A stretch of 64,000 nt of DNA from Gammaproteobacteria bacterium (GTDB taxonomy: Bacteria > Pseudomonadota > Gammaproteobacteria > Pseudomonadales > Azotimanducaceae_A), in the NCBI GenBank assembly GCA_012960755.1, contig DUAT01000139.1, forward strand, positions 47,198 through 111,197, written 5' to 3'. The notes under the pieces were generated by a model. That model saw only the letters and a program-made list of their open reading frames with translations. It searched no databases and had not been told where the DNA came from. A program made the translations under genes and the position numbers. Shown in pieces: positions 36,263-45,995 of this stretch. Every line of letters begins with the position of its first letter. The stretch's first letter is position 1.

Positions 36263-37087
36263 TCACCCGCTCGTCGACATTTCGGGTAGCTTGAGGATGA
36301 CATTGAGTACCAGGTGATAGGCATCCTGCATAAGATCCTCGTCCACATTACCGCTTTTATCCCTGCGAGAATGAATTCGCTTGATCGTTCTGGCATCCAC
36401 CGAGTGGAGATTCAGCACGGGTATATTCTGTTTTGCGAAAGGTTCCCAGTCCCCGGTGATTGCATCCCAGCTGGACTGACTGAATTCTATTTGGAGCGCC
36501 CGGGCCGTATTTCTTGCCAGGCAACCTAAGCCTGCTGTGGAGTGTTCATCAATCACGACCGGTTTCAATCCAATGGTGTCGATGTTGATCATTGCAACCA
36601 GTGATTCTTTTTCGATTTTACGCAGCAATGCCTGCAGATAAGCAGAAGAACCCACCATCCCTCTCTCCTCTTCAGCAAAGGCAACAAATTCGAGTGTGTA
36701 CTCTGGCTGATTGTGAACGAAATACTCAATCAACTGACTGGTGATCATGACTCCACTCCAGTTATCGGCAATCCCCTTGCCTTCACCCACCTTGTCGTAA
36801 TGCGCTCCAACCACCACTTTATCGTCCCGCTTGCCGGGAATCAGGCAGATATAGTTGTCGTAGCGGGAGCGGGCAATATCTTGAATAGTTGCTCCAGGGC
36901 AGTGGGATTCCCAGGTCTTGAGGACGAACTTCGCCCTGGCGCGATTGTGTCCAGGCGCACTGTTAATGCCATAAAAGGTAACCGGGACGGGATCGATCAG
37001 CTCAATGTCGTTGGCCTCACAAACAGGCTTTTCCGGCATTGACCGACATGCGGTAAGCAGCAAGAGGCAACAAAGGAGAATCTTCAC
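36263..37087 (-). CDS. M28-family zinc metallopeptidase, lipoprotein
   Basis: This 274-residue aminopeptidase-like protein starts with a lipoprotein signal (MKILLCCLLLLTAC, lipobox LTAC). The metal ligands of family M28 are present in order: His and Asp in GAHYDKV and GIADNWSG, Glu-Glu in FAEEERGMVGS, Asp in MINIDTIG, and the last His in IHSRRDKSGN. It should release N-terminal residues from peptides at the cell envelope. It is followed nine bases upstream, on the same strand, by a DUF3301 gene. Confidence 0.87.
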   Translation of the reverse strand: MKILLCCLLLLTACRSMPEKPVCEANDIELIDPVPVTFYGINSAPGHNRARAKFVLKTWESHCPGATIQDIARSRYDNYICLIPGKRDDKVVVGAHYDKVGEGKGIADNWSGVMITSQLIEYFVHNQPEYTLEFVAFAEEERGMVGSSAYLQALLRKIEKESLVAMINIDTIGLKPVVIDEHSTAGLGCLARNTARALQIEFSQSSWDAITGDWEPFAKQNIPVLNLHSVDARTIKRIHSRRDKSGNVDEDLMQDAYHLVLNVILKLPEMSTSG

Positions 37088-37095
37088 GGATAATT

Positions 37096-37410
37096 TTAGT
37101 GGATCACAGAATTGAACGTCTCCATATCGACACGAACCGCTCTCTGGCCCAGCATCGTCACCAGGCCATGTGAGCGCGTATCTCCATCATTGGTATATTC
37201 GAAACGATATTCTCTCCAGACCCGCCATTGATCGCGATTATCACGACTCATGGACAGCTTGGCCTGGTGCACCGTCTGATCGAGCAACTGAACATCGCAT
37301 CGATCACATTCCCGCCGGGCAACAACGACGGCAATCTCCTTGCAACGCATAGCTGCGAGCCAATACAGACCCACAACACCGAACAAAATAATGACCAGAA
37401 TTTCCGTCAT
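37096..37410 (-). CDS. DUF3301-family protein
   Basis: About 104 residues: one N-terminal TM helix (MTEILVIILFGVVGLYWLAA), then a short soluble domain with KEIAVVVARRECDRCDVQLL, DQTV, and YRFEYTNDGDTRSHGLVTML. This is the pattern of the DUF3301 family of gammaproteobacteria, whose function is unknown. The ATG at 37410 fits the family N-terminus better than the longer frame that begins with a TTG at 37440. It probably forms one unit with the downstream M28 peptidase gene. Confidence 0.75.
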   Translation of the reverse strand: MTEILVIILFGVVGLYWLAAMRCKEIAVVVARRECDRCDVQLLDQTVHQAKLSMSRDNRDQWRVWREYRFEYTNDGDTRSHGLVTMLGQRAVRVDMETFNSVIH

Positions 37411-37495
37411 ACAGGATACAAACTCGTAGAAAACAACCAAATATTGTCAGGTAAATCAGTCAAATTCAATCACAGCTAAAACACGTCTAAAAACC

Positions 37496-37524
37496 TTAAC
37501 AAAATGCCCTGAATCGCGTATATT
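37496..37524 (+). promoter_or_regulatory. Sigma-70 promoter of tRNA-Ser
   Basis: The -35 TTAACA (37496-37501) and the -10 TATATT (37519-37524) are each five of six consensus bases and are separated by exactly 17 bp. A GC-rich discriminator (gcgcgac) follows, the mark of stringent control of stable RNA genes. Confidence 0.75.
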
Positions 37525-37535
37525 GCGCGACTCAC

Positions 37536-37623
37536 GGAGGGGTGGCTGAGCGGTCGAAAGCGGCGGTCTTGAAAACCGTTGAGTGTAATAGCTCCTAGGG
37601 TTCGAATCCCTACCCCTCCGCCA
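37536..37623 (+). tRNA. tRNA-Ser (anticodon TGA)
   Basis: An 88-nt class II tRNA with a long variable arm and encoded CCA. The acceptor stem ggagggg pairs with cccctcc, the discriminator is G, and the anticodon loop reads ctTGAaa. In Pseudomonas this tRNA lies beside the yccA-like gene. Here 11 kb of accessory genes separate the two. Just downstream (37659-37690) a short ggtaccc unit repeats three times. Confidence 0.97.
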
Positions 37624-37698
37624 GCATTTTTAAAGGGCTGCAGAGAAGCACTCTAGTTAGGTACCCTCTAGGTACCCATATAGCTACCCAGTACTAAC

Positions 37699-38883
37699 TT
37701 GCCCTGCCTGGATCATCCTGGACAGAAGATAGTCTGGGTTTTCTTTGCAGATTATACCCGCCTGGACTTCCCAGAGTTTGCTAGACACCAAATAGCGTTA
37801 AAATCTAACTCTATGAGGGGTGTTTATGAAGAGCAAGCGATACACTACGAGGTTCTCGGCCAGTATGAAAGCGCGACAGAACAGCAAGACCTATACCTGA
37901 GTATTCTGGAGGCTGTTTATGGTACTGCCAGCTACGAAACAGCAGGGGGCATGATCCGTTTGGCCGCGCTCACCAGACGGGCAGGTCATTTCGATAGCGC
38001 AATAAAACTCGCCAATCAGGCCCTTGGTATCACCCTGGAGGACGAAGGGAACCAACAACGCAAGGATGCTGAGGCGTATGTGGAACTTGGGCGGTCGATG
38101 AGCGACAAAGGACTAATGAATGAAGCTGAACAATACTATCGGGACAGCCTGAATCTCACCGATGGCAGGGCAGATTTAATAACAGTGCGAATCCAAGCTC
38201 TCAATTCCCTCTGCGGACATTTAACGAATTACAACCGCCCCGGTGAGGCTCGGCCAATATTGGAGGAAAACTTACAACTGCGCGAAGAACGCTACGGCAG
38301 ACACAGTCAACAAACCATTGCGCCCAGTAACAATTTAGCTGCTACCTACCTGGAGCTCGAACGATACGATCTCGCAGAGCCGCTAATGAACCAGGTGATT
38401 AGCAGCCTGCGGGAAAGCCTGGGACCTAACCATCCTGATACGTCAACAGCAATGAATAATCTGGCTAACTTGTACGACAAGCAGGGAATGTACGAACAAG
38501 CTCGAGAACTGCAGTTCGCTGTCCTCTTAGCCTGGCAGAAATCACTCGGCGACAATCATCCCGATGTGGGTATTGCGCTGTTCAATCTCGGTAACTCTTA
38601 CCTGCGAATCGAAAAGCCACAAGAGGCGTTGTCGTACTATGCAAAGGCTGAGAGTGTGTGGAAATCGAGCTTGTCGGCATCTCATCCCTACTTCGTATAT
38701 CTATCACTGGGTAATTTACAGGCGTACTGGATGTCTGATGAGGCTCAGCAGGCAATGGCGGCATACCGGCTAGCGATGCAACGATCTCAACTCGCGTTTG
38801 GCAATACAGACATGATGCAGTTGGAGTTAGCTTCCGAATTGCCGGATTTTGTCCGTTGGCTGGAGACTAACACGCAACAGTAA
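37699..38883 (+). CDS. TPR protein of the kinesin-light-chain type
   Basis: A frame of up to 394 residues holds at least six TPR-like repeats of the kinesin-light-chain (TPR_12) form, with typical SLGPNHPDTSTAMNNLANLYD and SLGDNHPDVGIALFNLGNSYL units. The N-terminus does not look complete: the first codon is a TTG with no ribosome binding site, and the first ATG, at 37813, has none either. It begins 76 bp after tRNA-Ser. It may be the 3' remnant of a longer kinase-, CHAT- or adenylate-cyclase-TPR protein. It probably mediates protein contacts. Confidence 0.65.
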   Translation: MPCLDHPGQKIVWVFFADYTRLDFPEFARHQIALKSNSMRGVYEEQAIHYEVLGQYESATEQQDLYLSILEAVYGTASYETAGGMIRLAALTRRAGHFDSAIKLANQALGITLEDEGNQQRKDAEAYVELGRSMSDKGLMNEAEQYYRDSLNLTDGRADLITVRIQALNSLCGHLTNYNRPGEARPILEENLQLREERYGRHSQQTIAPSNNLAATYLELERYDLAEPLMNQVISSLRESLGPNHPDTSTAMNNLANLYDKQGMYEQARELQFAVLLAWQKSLGDNHPDVGIALFNLGNSYLRIEKPQEALSYYAKAESVWKSSLSASHPYFVYLSLGNLQAYWMSDEAQQAMAAYRLAMQRSQLAFGNTDMMQLELASELPDFVRWLETNTQQ

Positions 38884-38907
38884 TTTCCATGCCGATTCGA
38901 TACACGC

Positions 38908-39879
38908 TTACCGCAGCACTACCTTGATCTTCGAAATCTCGAAAACGGTATCGATCAAGCTTCTGAAAATCGGTTCGATACTCCAGGCACCCCGGCCTTC
39001 TGCACCCTCGATAATTGCAGGGACGCATCTCAGCATTCTGTAGTAATCAAGATATCTTTCATCCAGTGTTCGTATGCCTTTGTATGAATCCAGATATTGC
39101 GGCATGGATTCACCAAAGTCAGCTTCCGGCATCAGGTGATCTGCAACCACCTGCACAAGAATCATAGTGGCCGCAACATCTATGGCCGCGTCATCAATCA
39201 TAAACCCCGGCCAATCCAATACAGCAGTCACTTTGCCATTACTGACCAGGATGTTTATGGGATGGAAGTCGCCATGACATATCGAGAGCTGCCTGGGCTT
39301 CGGTGGCTGATTATCGATTAGCCACTGAATGCTCTCTTCCATCCACGGTATATCCAGCCTTTGTGAATCCAGCCATTGTAATCTAGCATCCAGACTGAAT
39401 TGCGCCGCTGGTATGCCCTGAGCCGCAAGCATCTGAATCAGTGTCGTTGTATCGATACGATGCAGTGTTGCGTGAGCCTCACCCAGCATTCGCGGTATGT
39501 GTTCACGTTCGGTGTCTATCATCATGGCACCATCCATATGGGACATGATCATGAAAGCACCACCAAGAATATTTAAGTCTGTGCTGGCAAAGAAAACGGC
39601 AAGAGCCAGATACCCTTGAGCCGAAAGTGCATTTTGGACAGCACTTTCGCGGATCACGGTTTCTGGGTTGCGTTGCTCCCCGTACAAACGCAGAATGAGA
39701 GGCTTCGACAATTTTTCCCCGGTACCACCGAGACAGAACTGATATGTGAAGGCATCATACCCGCCCAGAATCTGGGTTAGTGGACTCGAATAGGTAAGCT
39801 CGGTCGCCCCCAGTTCCATGCCAAGGTAGGATAGCAGTCTGACTGATATCTGTTCGACATCGGGGCCTGATTCTTTCAT
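38908..39879 (-). CDS. APH/choline kinase-like phosphotransferase
   Basis: The 323-residue protein has the fold of aminoglycoside phosphotransferases. The catalytic Brenner motif is ICHGDFHPINILV, with metal-binding Asp in AVLDWPGFMI. The N-terminal lobe starts GGYDAFTYQF and holds the ATP-binding lysine region LILRLYG. Proteins of this group phosphorylate various small molecules and many are not resistance proteins. The substrate is not deducible. It is convergent with the TPR gene. Confidence 0.82.
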   Translation of the reverse strand: MKESGPDVEQISVRLLSYLGMELGATELTYSSPLTQILGGYDAFTYQFCLGGTGEKLSKPLILRLYGEQRNPETVIRESAVQNALSAQGYLALAVFFASTDLNILGGAFMIMSHMDGAMMIDTEREHIPRMLGEAHATLHRIDTTTLIQMLAAQGIPAAQFSLDARLQWLDSQRLDIPWMEESIQWLIDNQPPKPRQLSICHGDFHPINILVSNGKVTAVLDWPGFMIDDAAIDVAATMILVQVVADHLMPEADFGESMPQYLDSYKGIRTLDERYLDYYRMLRCVPAIIEGAEGRGAWSIEPIFRSLIDTVFEISKIKVVLR

Positions 39880-39955
39880 CCAACTAGCTGCTTCGAATCT
39901 GGGTAATCATCAGGCTCAATTTTGTCGGTGTCACGTTTGACGCTGTTTTACCACT

Positions 39956-40336
39956 TTAATTCAGGTTCGATCTGACGGTCTCCACCATCTGGTGAAATCG
40001 CTTCATGACGGTGTGCTCCTTTAAGTTGCGAAATTCTCCAGCGTCAAAAAATGTACCGAAACATATGGGGCAATTCTCAAAATGTATATGGAACTGATCC
40101 TTGTCGATCATCGGGATCATGGCGGCCTTGCATTTGGGGCAATCCAGGCGTCTTTCCTGGTCATCGTTGCTCGCGCCTTTTTCACCGATATCGATTGACT
40201 CGGACCCCTTCATGACTTGCAGGTCATCCTTTTCCAGTACATCAAACCACAATCCAAAACAATCCGAACAGCGGTCGACATCTATGCCCTCGTAGGTCAC
40301 TGTGTTGAATTCTGAGCCACATTTTGGACAGTTCAT
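39956..40336 (-). CDS. Double zinc-ribbon protein (zf-TFIIB type)
   Basis: The 126-residue cytoplasmic protein has two zinc ribbons: CPKC..(about 20)..CSDCFGLWFD at residues 3-30, and CPKCKAAM..(about 20)..CPICFGTFFDAGEF at about 64-100. The C-P-x-C ... C-x-x-C-x-G-x-(W/F)-x-D arrangement is the zf-TFIIB domain found in many small bacterial proteins of unknown function. It lies 14 bp after the amidohydrolase gene and is probably in its operon. Confidence 0.85.
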   Translation of the reverse strand: MNCPKCGSEFNTVTYEGIDVDRCSDCFGLWFDVLEKDDLQVMKGSESIDIGEKGASNDDQERRLDCPKCKAAMIPMIDKDQFHIHFENCPICFGTFFDAGEFRNLKEHTVMKRFHQMVETVRSNLN

Positions 40337-40350
40337 TTTTTCTCCTTCAC

Positions 40351-42054
40351 CTAGGCTTGCTGACCACGAACCAGTCGCCCCGGCAGCGCGTTGGTTGCCA
40401 CGCCATTTTCGTAGGTGACTTCACCGTGACAAATTGTCGCCAGGTAGCCTTCTGTGGTTTGTTCGAGTCGCTTTTTCCCCGCCGGTAGATCGTGGACCAT
40501 GGTTGGGGTATGAACCTTTAGATTGTCGAAATCAATAACATTCAGATCGGCACGTTTTCCCGGCATCAACAGACCGCGATCCAATAGTCCAACCGCCGCA
40601 GCTGTATCGGCAGACTGGGCTTTAACCAGGGTCGGCAGGTCAATCAGTTCGCCCCGTATCCGGTCTCGCCCCCAGTGGGTCAGTAAATAGGTCACAAAGC
40701 TGGCGTCGCAAATCGTCCCTACATGAGCGCCCCCGTCACCCAGGCCCATCACCGTATTTTCAGCCAGGATCATTTCCCGACAGCAATCCAGGTTGGATTC
40801 TGCGTAGTTGGCGAAGGGCGTATACAGAATCTGCTCGCCGTCTTTGTAGAGCATCGCATCCAGTGTCAGGGATTGCGGCGAAACGCCCTGGCGTTCGGCT
40901 GTGGCCGCGATACTATCCCTGGGATCAGGCTCGTAATTCGGTGTATCTCCCAATACCCACATTCGCTCAAAACTAGTCAGCAGTCGCTCGGGGCCACCGG
41001 GTTTTGGATCTTCGGACAATAATTTCTGCCGGAATGAGGCGTCAAGAAGACGGTTGACTCTCTCATTCAGGGGCAAGTCCGCAATTTCCCGATAACTTGG
41101 ATAGCGAATAAATGGATTCAATGTGCAATTGAGGCCTAACAGGATCCCGATTGCACGGGGTGCCACTTGCCCTTTCATGGGTATCCCGCGCTTATTGGCT
41201 TCGTCGATACGATCCAGCAGTATTTTCCAGCCCTGGGGATTGATACCCTGTGCAAGAGAAATCGTCATCGACGTACCACTGGCTTGCGTCATGGCCATCA
41301 ACGACGCGAATTCTTCGTCCAGGTCCTTGAAATCGGAAATCATCTCCAATACGCCGCGCCCGGCATCCTTGATTCCCTGGCCGATACCAACCAGTTCGTT
41401 GCGCGCGGCTGTCAACGATGGAGTTGGGTCCCCGGAACTACTGCGATGGTTCAACGTGCGCGAGCTGGTGAACCCCAGGGCTCCTGCTTTGATTGCTTCG
41501 GTGGTTAGACGACGCATTTCTGCGATGTCCTCCCCGGTCGCCATATCTCGATTCGCCCCGCGTTCACCCATGACGTAGACACGAACAGCAGCATGAGGCA
41601 GTTGCGCGCCGACATCCATGTCGAATGCACGTTGATCAAGATAGTCCAGATAATCAGGGAAGGATTCCCAGGCCCAGGGTAAGCCCTCATGTAAGGCAAT
41701 CCCGGGAATATCTTCTACGCCTTCCATTAATTTAATGAGCAGGTCATGGTCGGTCGGACGCACCGGAGCAAAGCCGACGCCACAATTACCCATAACGACG
41801 GTCGTCACGCCGTGATGGCTGGAGGGATTGAGGCGATTGGACCAGGTTACCTGGCCATCATAGTGGGTGTGGATGTCTACAAAACCGGGCGTGACCAGGG
41901 CACCGTTAGCGTCAATTTCTCTTTTGGCTTTGCCAGAAACCTTGCCAATCGATTCGATCTTGCCATCTTTAATCGCAATATCTGCCGTACGTTCCGGTTC
42001 ACCTGACCCGTCAATGACCCTACCGCCTCTGACAATCAAATCAAGTTCTGCCAC
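40351..42054 (-). CDS. D-aminoacylase/N-acyl-D-amino-acid deacylase-type amidohydrolase
   Basis: The 567-residue amidohydrolase has the TIM-barrel metal site in [16 protein letters not shown], a [17 protein letters not shown] segment, and the late metal-binding Asp region [17 protein letters not shown], and ends with the composite domain [11 protein letters not shown]. These are the features of the N-acyl-D-amino acid deacylase group (D-aminoacylase, D-glutamate deacylase). The exact substrate, an N-acyl amino acid or another amide, is not predictable. It is the first gene of a unit with the zinc-ribbon protein. Confidence 0.86.
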   Translation of the reverse strand: MAELDLIVRGGRVIDGSGEPERTADIAIKDGKIESIGKVSGKAKREIDANGALVTPGFVDIHTHYDGQVTWSNRLNPSSHHGVTTVVMGNCGVGFAPVRPTDHDLLIKLMEGVEDIPGIALHEGLPWAWESFPDYLDYLDQRAFDMDVGAQLPHAAVRVYVMGERGANRDMATGEDIAEMRRLTTEAIKAGALGFTSSRTLNHRSSSGDPTPSLTAARNELVGIGQGIKDAGRGVLEMISDFKDLDEEFASLMAMTQASGTSMTISLAQGINPQGWKILLDRIDEANKRGIPMKGQVAPRAIGILLGLNCTLNPFIRYPSYREIADLPLNERVNRLLDASFRQKLLSEDPKPGGPERLLTSFERMWVLGDTPNYEPDPRDSIAATAERQGVSPQSLTLDAMLYKDGEQILYTPFANYAESNLDCCREMILAENTVMGLGDGGAHVGTICDASFVTYLLTHWGRDRIRGELIDLPTLVKAQSADTAAAVGLLDRGLLMPGKRADLNVIDFDNLKVHTPTMVHDLPAGKKRLEQTTEGYLATICHGEVTYENGVATNALPGRLVRGQQA

Positions 42055-42177
42055 GTGTCTCTCCTGATTTATGAAGAATCTGGCATTAAACCATGCTAAT
42101 CCTATTGTAGCTATGGCGCGATTCCCGGATTAACGCCGGGTGTCCTGAACTGGGGTTTTCAATCAGCGCAGCCGGAT

Positions 42178-42570
42178 TTACTGGATCACCAGCGAACTGA
42201 CAGAAATGTTGCACGCTTTGACTTCGCAGTTCACTGTCATCTCACTGCCATCATTCTGGTTCGCTAGTCTGGCAATCATATTCACGGTATACACCTGACG
42301 TTCATCATTGAACTGCGTAGTCTGCGGGTCAATGCGGGTAGCCTCAAGGTCAGCGCCAAATTCCAGTTCCAGTTGTAAACGACATAGATGGCCTGCGTTC
42401 CTGACGGATGTGATCCTCATCGCATAGCCATCCAGGTTAACCAGAGATGCTCTACCCGGGTAATGATGTTGTCCTTCGAAGTTTGTCATCCCGGTGAGCA
42501 GCGACAGCGCAATAATTATGCCTAACAGAATGAGTGCAGATTTGCAGGAGTTGGTCGTTGTGTTAGCCAA
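42178..42570 (-). CDS. Uncharacterised membrane-anchored or exported protein
   Basis: This 130-residue protein has one N-terminal hydrophobic segment (SALILLGIIIALSLLTGM) and a soluble part with paired cysteines (HLCRLQLELE, VNCEVKACNISVSS) that could form disulfides in the periplasm. I recognise no family. A Gly-Ala-Asp-rich middle and a beta-strand-like pattern suggest a small globular domain. The gene stands alone. The 297 bp that follow to the SGNH gene contain no gene I can support. Confidence 0.5.
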   Translation of the reverse strand: MANTTTNSCKSALILLGIIIALSLLTGMTNFEGQHHYPGRASLVNLDGYAMRITSVRNAGHLCRLQLELEFGADLEATRIDPQTTQFNDERQVYTVNMIARLANQNDGSEMTVNCEVKACNISVSSLVIQ

Positions 42571-42867
42571 TTTGAGAACCTCTTCTTCTTCTTGTGTTAT
42601 CTGAACAGGTCATCACCTTGACTGTGAACCACTGCACATTCAACAGAAAGTGCGATATCCGAACAAACTCTTTACAAATACTTACAATCTCTTGCGGAAA
42701 TAACCCGACGAACATCGCGATACCCACTTGAATTGCGCAGATCGTCAAAATGTGACCCATAGCGTCAGCAGCATGTGGCGGCCCGGTATGTAGAAAAAGG
42801 GCTGGGTATTTGAATCAGGCTGCGATATTGGTTAGCTTAGGTTGTCTAAAAGCAGCAGGCAGTACCC

Positions 42868-44013
42868 ATGCAATCCTTTCGCATCAGTGAACTAGTCGAT
42901 AAAGACTTGTTGGTCCATGGCGCCCTCGACCTGGATCGAAGACCGAACGGGATCAGCCCGCGACGACTGCCAGCCTGGACCCGGCCCCAGGTGCCTGCGA
43001 TGCTGGATGTGATGGTAAGAATGCCATCCGGTGTTCGACTGATTTTCGAGACAGATTCCAGCGCCATAGCAATCACGGCGCTGACAACCAACATGGTCAC
43101 ACCCCCCGCATCAAAACGACCCGTTGTCTTTGACCTGGAGATTGATGACCACATTGCTTCCAGCTCAAATCATGCGGGCAACACCATCTATCTCGATTCA
43201 GCCGATCGGTCAAAATTTGAGCTGATCCGTGGTGGTGAAGGCTGCTGGCAGTTCAACAACCTGGGTACGGAGAAAAAACACTGCGAAATCTGGTTACCCC
43301 AGAACGCTTTTGTTGAGCTACATGACTTGCGGATTGATGACGGTGCCTCAATTGCTATCAGCACACCAGGTACGCCCCGCTGGATTCACCATGGCAGTTC
43401 GATCAGCCATTGTATGGAAGCCGAACAGCCAAGTCAGATCTGGCCCGCGGTTGCGGCAAGGCAATCCGGCGCCGTGCTGCAAAATCTTGGCTTTGGTGGA
43501 CAGTGTCATCTGGATCAGTTTGTTGCCAGAACGATGCGTGACTCCGACGCGGACCTCATCAGCATCAAGACCGGCATCAATATCATCAATATGGATTCCA
43601 TGCGGGAACGAATCTTTCAGCCACTGTTGCATGGATTCCTTGATACCATCCGTGAAGGCAAGGCTGATACGCCCATTACTCTTATTTCACCCATCTATTG
43701 CCCCAGTGCCGAGGACCATCCCGGCCCGACTATTCCGGACGACAATGGCAAATTTATTGTCGTACCTGGCCATAGGGAAATCCGTGAAGGATCCCTGACC
43801 TTGTCCCGGGTGCGGCAATTGATTCGGGAGGTAGTCGAGATCAGAGATGACGAGAACCTCTACTATGTCGATGGGCTTGACTTATTCGCCGAAGCTGATG
43901 CCTCCGACCTTCCTGATGACTTGCATCCGAATCCAGGAGGCTACGTTCGAATGGGCCAGCGGTATGCAGAGAAACACTTGTCAGCAATGGTCAAAAAGCA
44001 CAGTCACGACTGA
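42868..44013 (+). CDS. SGNH/GDSL-type hydrolase with N-terminal beta domain
   Basis: The 381-residue protein has an N-terminal beta-rich domain (about 1-165) and a C-terminal SGNH hydrolase. The nucleophile Ser lies in IHHGSSIS, the oxyanion Gly and Asn in NLGFGGQ and KTGINI, and the catalytic Asp and His in LPDDLHPNPGGY. There is no signal peptide, so it may act in the cytoplasm. It probably removes ester groups from a sugar or lipid. It begins a run of plus-strand accessory genes. Confidence 0.8.
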   Translation: MQSFRISELVDKDLLVHGALDLDRRPNGISPRRLPAWTRPQVPAMLDVMVRMPSGVRLIFETDSSAIAITALTTNMVTPPASKRPVVFDLEIDDHIASSSNHAGNTIYLDSADRSKFELIRGGEGCWQFNNLGTEKKHCEIWLPQNAFVELHDLRIDDGASIAISTPGTPRWIHHGSSISHCMEAEQPSQIWPAVAARQSGAVLQNLGFGGQCHLDQFVARTMRDSDADLISIKTGINIINMDSMRERIFQPLLHGFLDTIREGKADTPITLISPIYCPSAEDHPGPTIPDDNGKFIVVPGHREIREGSLTLSRVRQLIREVVEIRDDENLYYVDGLDLFAEADASDLPDDLHPNPGGYVRMGQRYAEKHLSAMVKKHSHD

Positions 44014-44042
44014 GGCATCATGAATACTGGCTAAATGCTTTT

Positions 44043-44091
44043 AGTAAACCAGAGCTTTGATAAACCAGAGCTCTAATAAACCAGAGTGTCG
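44043..44091 (+). repeat. Three tandem 16-17 bp repeats (taaaccagagct)
   Basis: The unit a(g/t)aaaccagagctnt is repeated three times head to tail, ending 60 bp before the TauD start. It may be a regulatory site or slippage product. Confidence 0.55.
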
Positions 44092-44150
44092 AAAAGATCG
44101 AAAACATGGCACACTAATGCTAGTTGCAGCAAAACCTCCCGGGGAAATTT

Positions 44151-44972
44151 ATGGACATTGAACTAAAACCACTAACGCCACATATCGGCGCAGAAGTTCT
44201 GGGCGTGGACCTGTCAAAAGAATTGACGAATGAGGAGTTTGCCACCATTCATCAGGCCCATGTCGATTGGAAGGTGCTTGTATTCAGGAACCAGGTAATC
44301 GACCGGGAACAGCACAAGACCTTCGGTCGCAAGTTTGGCAAGTTGCATGTCCATCCGATGAATTATTCCCGCGATGGTGACCCGGAAATCCTGCATGTAA
44401 AAACAACCGCCAAGTCAACCTACACAGCCGGAGATGGATGGCATACCGATGTTACCTGTGACGAGTATCCACCGATGGGGTCAATGCTCTATATCACCGA
44501 AACTCCCGAGAGTGGTGGTGGAGATACTCTCTATGCCGATATGTACCTGGCTTACGAATTACTCTCTGACCCCATGAAGGAAATGTTAGGTGAGCTGACA
44601 GCCGTTCATGACGGTGCCATTCCATACGTTGGGTCGTATAAATCCACCCCGCCAGAAGGTGGCTATCCCCGCAATGAACATCCGGTCATTGCCACTCATC
44701 CGGAATCAGGCAAGAAGGTGCTTTATGTGAACTCCGGTTTTACCTCCCATATCAAAGGACTCAAGGCATGGGAGAGCCGCGCCATACTCGATATGTTGTA
44801 CAAACACATTGCCCAGACCCCTAGGCTCACCTGCCGGGTTGAATGGAAGCCAAATACGCTGACCTTCTGGGACAATCGATGCACCCAACATCATGCAGTC
44901 TGGGATTATTACCCCGAGACTCGATATGGCGAGCGTGTGTCGATTATTGCGGACACCAGACCAGCAGCATAG
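44151..44972 (+). CDS. TauD/TfdA-family Fe(II)/2-oxoglutarate dioxygenase
   Basis: The 273-residue dioxygenase has the 2-His-1-Asp iron site: HTD in DGWHTDVTCDEYPP (about residues 100) and the distal His in WDNRCTQHHAVWDYY, with the 2-oxoglutarate Arg in RYGERVSIIAD. Start at ATG 44151, after gggg at six bases. Family members hydroxylate taurine, alkyl sulfate or other sulfonates, releasing sulfite. The neighbouring sulfotransferase supports organosulfur chemistry, but that is inference. Confidence 0.87.
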   Translation: MDIELKPLTPHIGAEVLGVDLSKELTNEEFATIHQAHVDWKVLVFRNQVIDREQHKTFGRKFGKLHVHPMNYSRDGDPEILHVKTTAKSTYTAGDGWHTDVTCDEYPPMGSMLYITETPESGGGDTLYADMYLAYELLSDPMKEMLGELTAVHDGAIPYVGSYKSTPPEGGYPRNEHPVIATHPESGKKVLYVNSGFTSHIKGLKAWESRAILDMLYKHIAQTPRLTCRVEWKPNTLTFWDNRCTQHHAVWDYYPETRYGERVSIIADTRPAA

Positions 44973-45040
44973 GCTGGTCACATAGTTCTAGGTTCGACAA
45001 CATGAGTTTGGGATAATGATCCGGCAAGAAGGAAGTGCTA

Positions 45041-45979
45041 TTGGATTTACCGAAGGTTACCCGTCGCTACCAGAACCACCATCTTGATTCGACCCGCTGG
45101 GATGTCTACTCCCCGCGAGCGGATGATATCGTTATCACAACTGCGTACAAGTCCGGCACCACATGGACACAGGATATCTATTACCATTTACTCTATGGTC
45201 ACCTGGATCCGATGCCAGCGGCAGACACCATCAATGTCTGGCCAGATGCCTATTTTATGGGTTTAGGCAGAGATGCGCTTAAAACGTGGCTGGATGGGTT
45301 CACTACCCAACGAACTATCAAGAGCCATCTGCCACTGGATGGTCTCCCCTACTATGAGCAAGTCCGTTACGTTATTGTTTGCCGAGACCCCCGTGACGTC
45401 TTCATGTCATTTTTTAACCATTTTTCGAGGTATACCGAGGTGGCATACGAGGTGATGAATGATACAGAGCTATTACGGGGTCCACCCCTGCCTGTTTGCC
45501 CGGAAGACCCACGTGAGCTGTGGCAGGACTGGATTACCAGGGGCTGGTTTGACTGGGAGAGTGAGGGCTATCCCTTCTGGTCCAACCTGCATCACACCCA
45601 GACTTACTGGGATTATCGGCACCTGCCCAATTTCCTGTTCATTCACTACAACGATATGTTGAATGATCTGGAAGGTGCCGTACGAACGCTGGCAGAGTTT
45701 GGCGGTATTCAGGCGACGGATGAAACAATCCAGCGGGTTGTTGAGCTGAATACTTTTGCCAATGTAAAGAAGCGGGTTGACGCCAGCGACGCTGAAGATC
45801 CGATGGAACATATGTTCAAAGGCGGCAGGAAGACATTTTTGTTCAAAGGTTCTAATGGGCGCTGGAAGGATGTACTGACTAGTGAGGATCTTGCTTTGTA
45901 CGAAGCCGCAAAAGAACGTGTCCTGACCCCGGGCTGCGCAGACTGGCTTGAAAGAGGAAAGATTGCCCTGACAAACTAG
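45041..45979 (+). CDS. PAPS-dependent sulfotransferase
   Basis: The 312-residue protein is a cytosolic-type sulfotransferase (Sulfotransfer_1). PAPS-binding motifs are VITTAYKSGTTWTQDI (5'-phosphosulfate loop), VIVCRDPRDVFMSFFNHF, and C-terminal KGSNGRWKDVLT. It should transfer sulfate from PAPS to a hydroxyl or amine. The start is a TTG at 45041, six bases after aagaaggaa; a GTG at 45035 is too close to that site. It is the next gene after the TauD dioxygenase (68 bp), so the pair may be one unit. Confidence 0.85.
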   Translation: MDLPKVTRRYQNHHLDSTRWDVYSPRADDIVITTAYKSGTTWTQDIYYHLLYGHLDPMPAADTINVWPDAYFMGLGRDALKTWLDGFTTQRTIKSHLPLDGLPYYEQVRYVIVCRDPRDVFMSFFNHFSRYTEVAYEVMNDTELLRGPPLPVCPEDPRELWQDWITRGWFDWESEGYPFWSNLHHTQTYWDYRHLPNFLFIHYNDMLNDLEGAVRTLAEFGGIQATDETIQRVVELNTFANVKKRVDASDAEDPMEHMFKGGRKTFLFKGSNGRWKDVLTSEDLALYEAAKERVLTPGCADWLERGKIALTN

Positions 45980-45995
45980 CTCGATCTATTTGGAT

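Noticed and set aside
42563..42760. 65-codon minus-strand frame before the SGNH gene
   Set aside because: It is hydrophobic but overlaps the start of the 130-residue protein gene and has no ribosome binding site.
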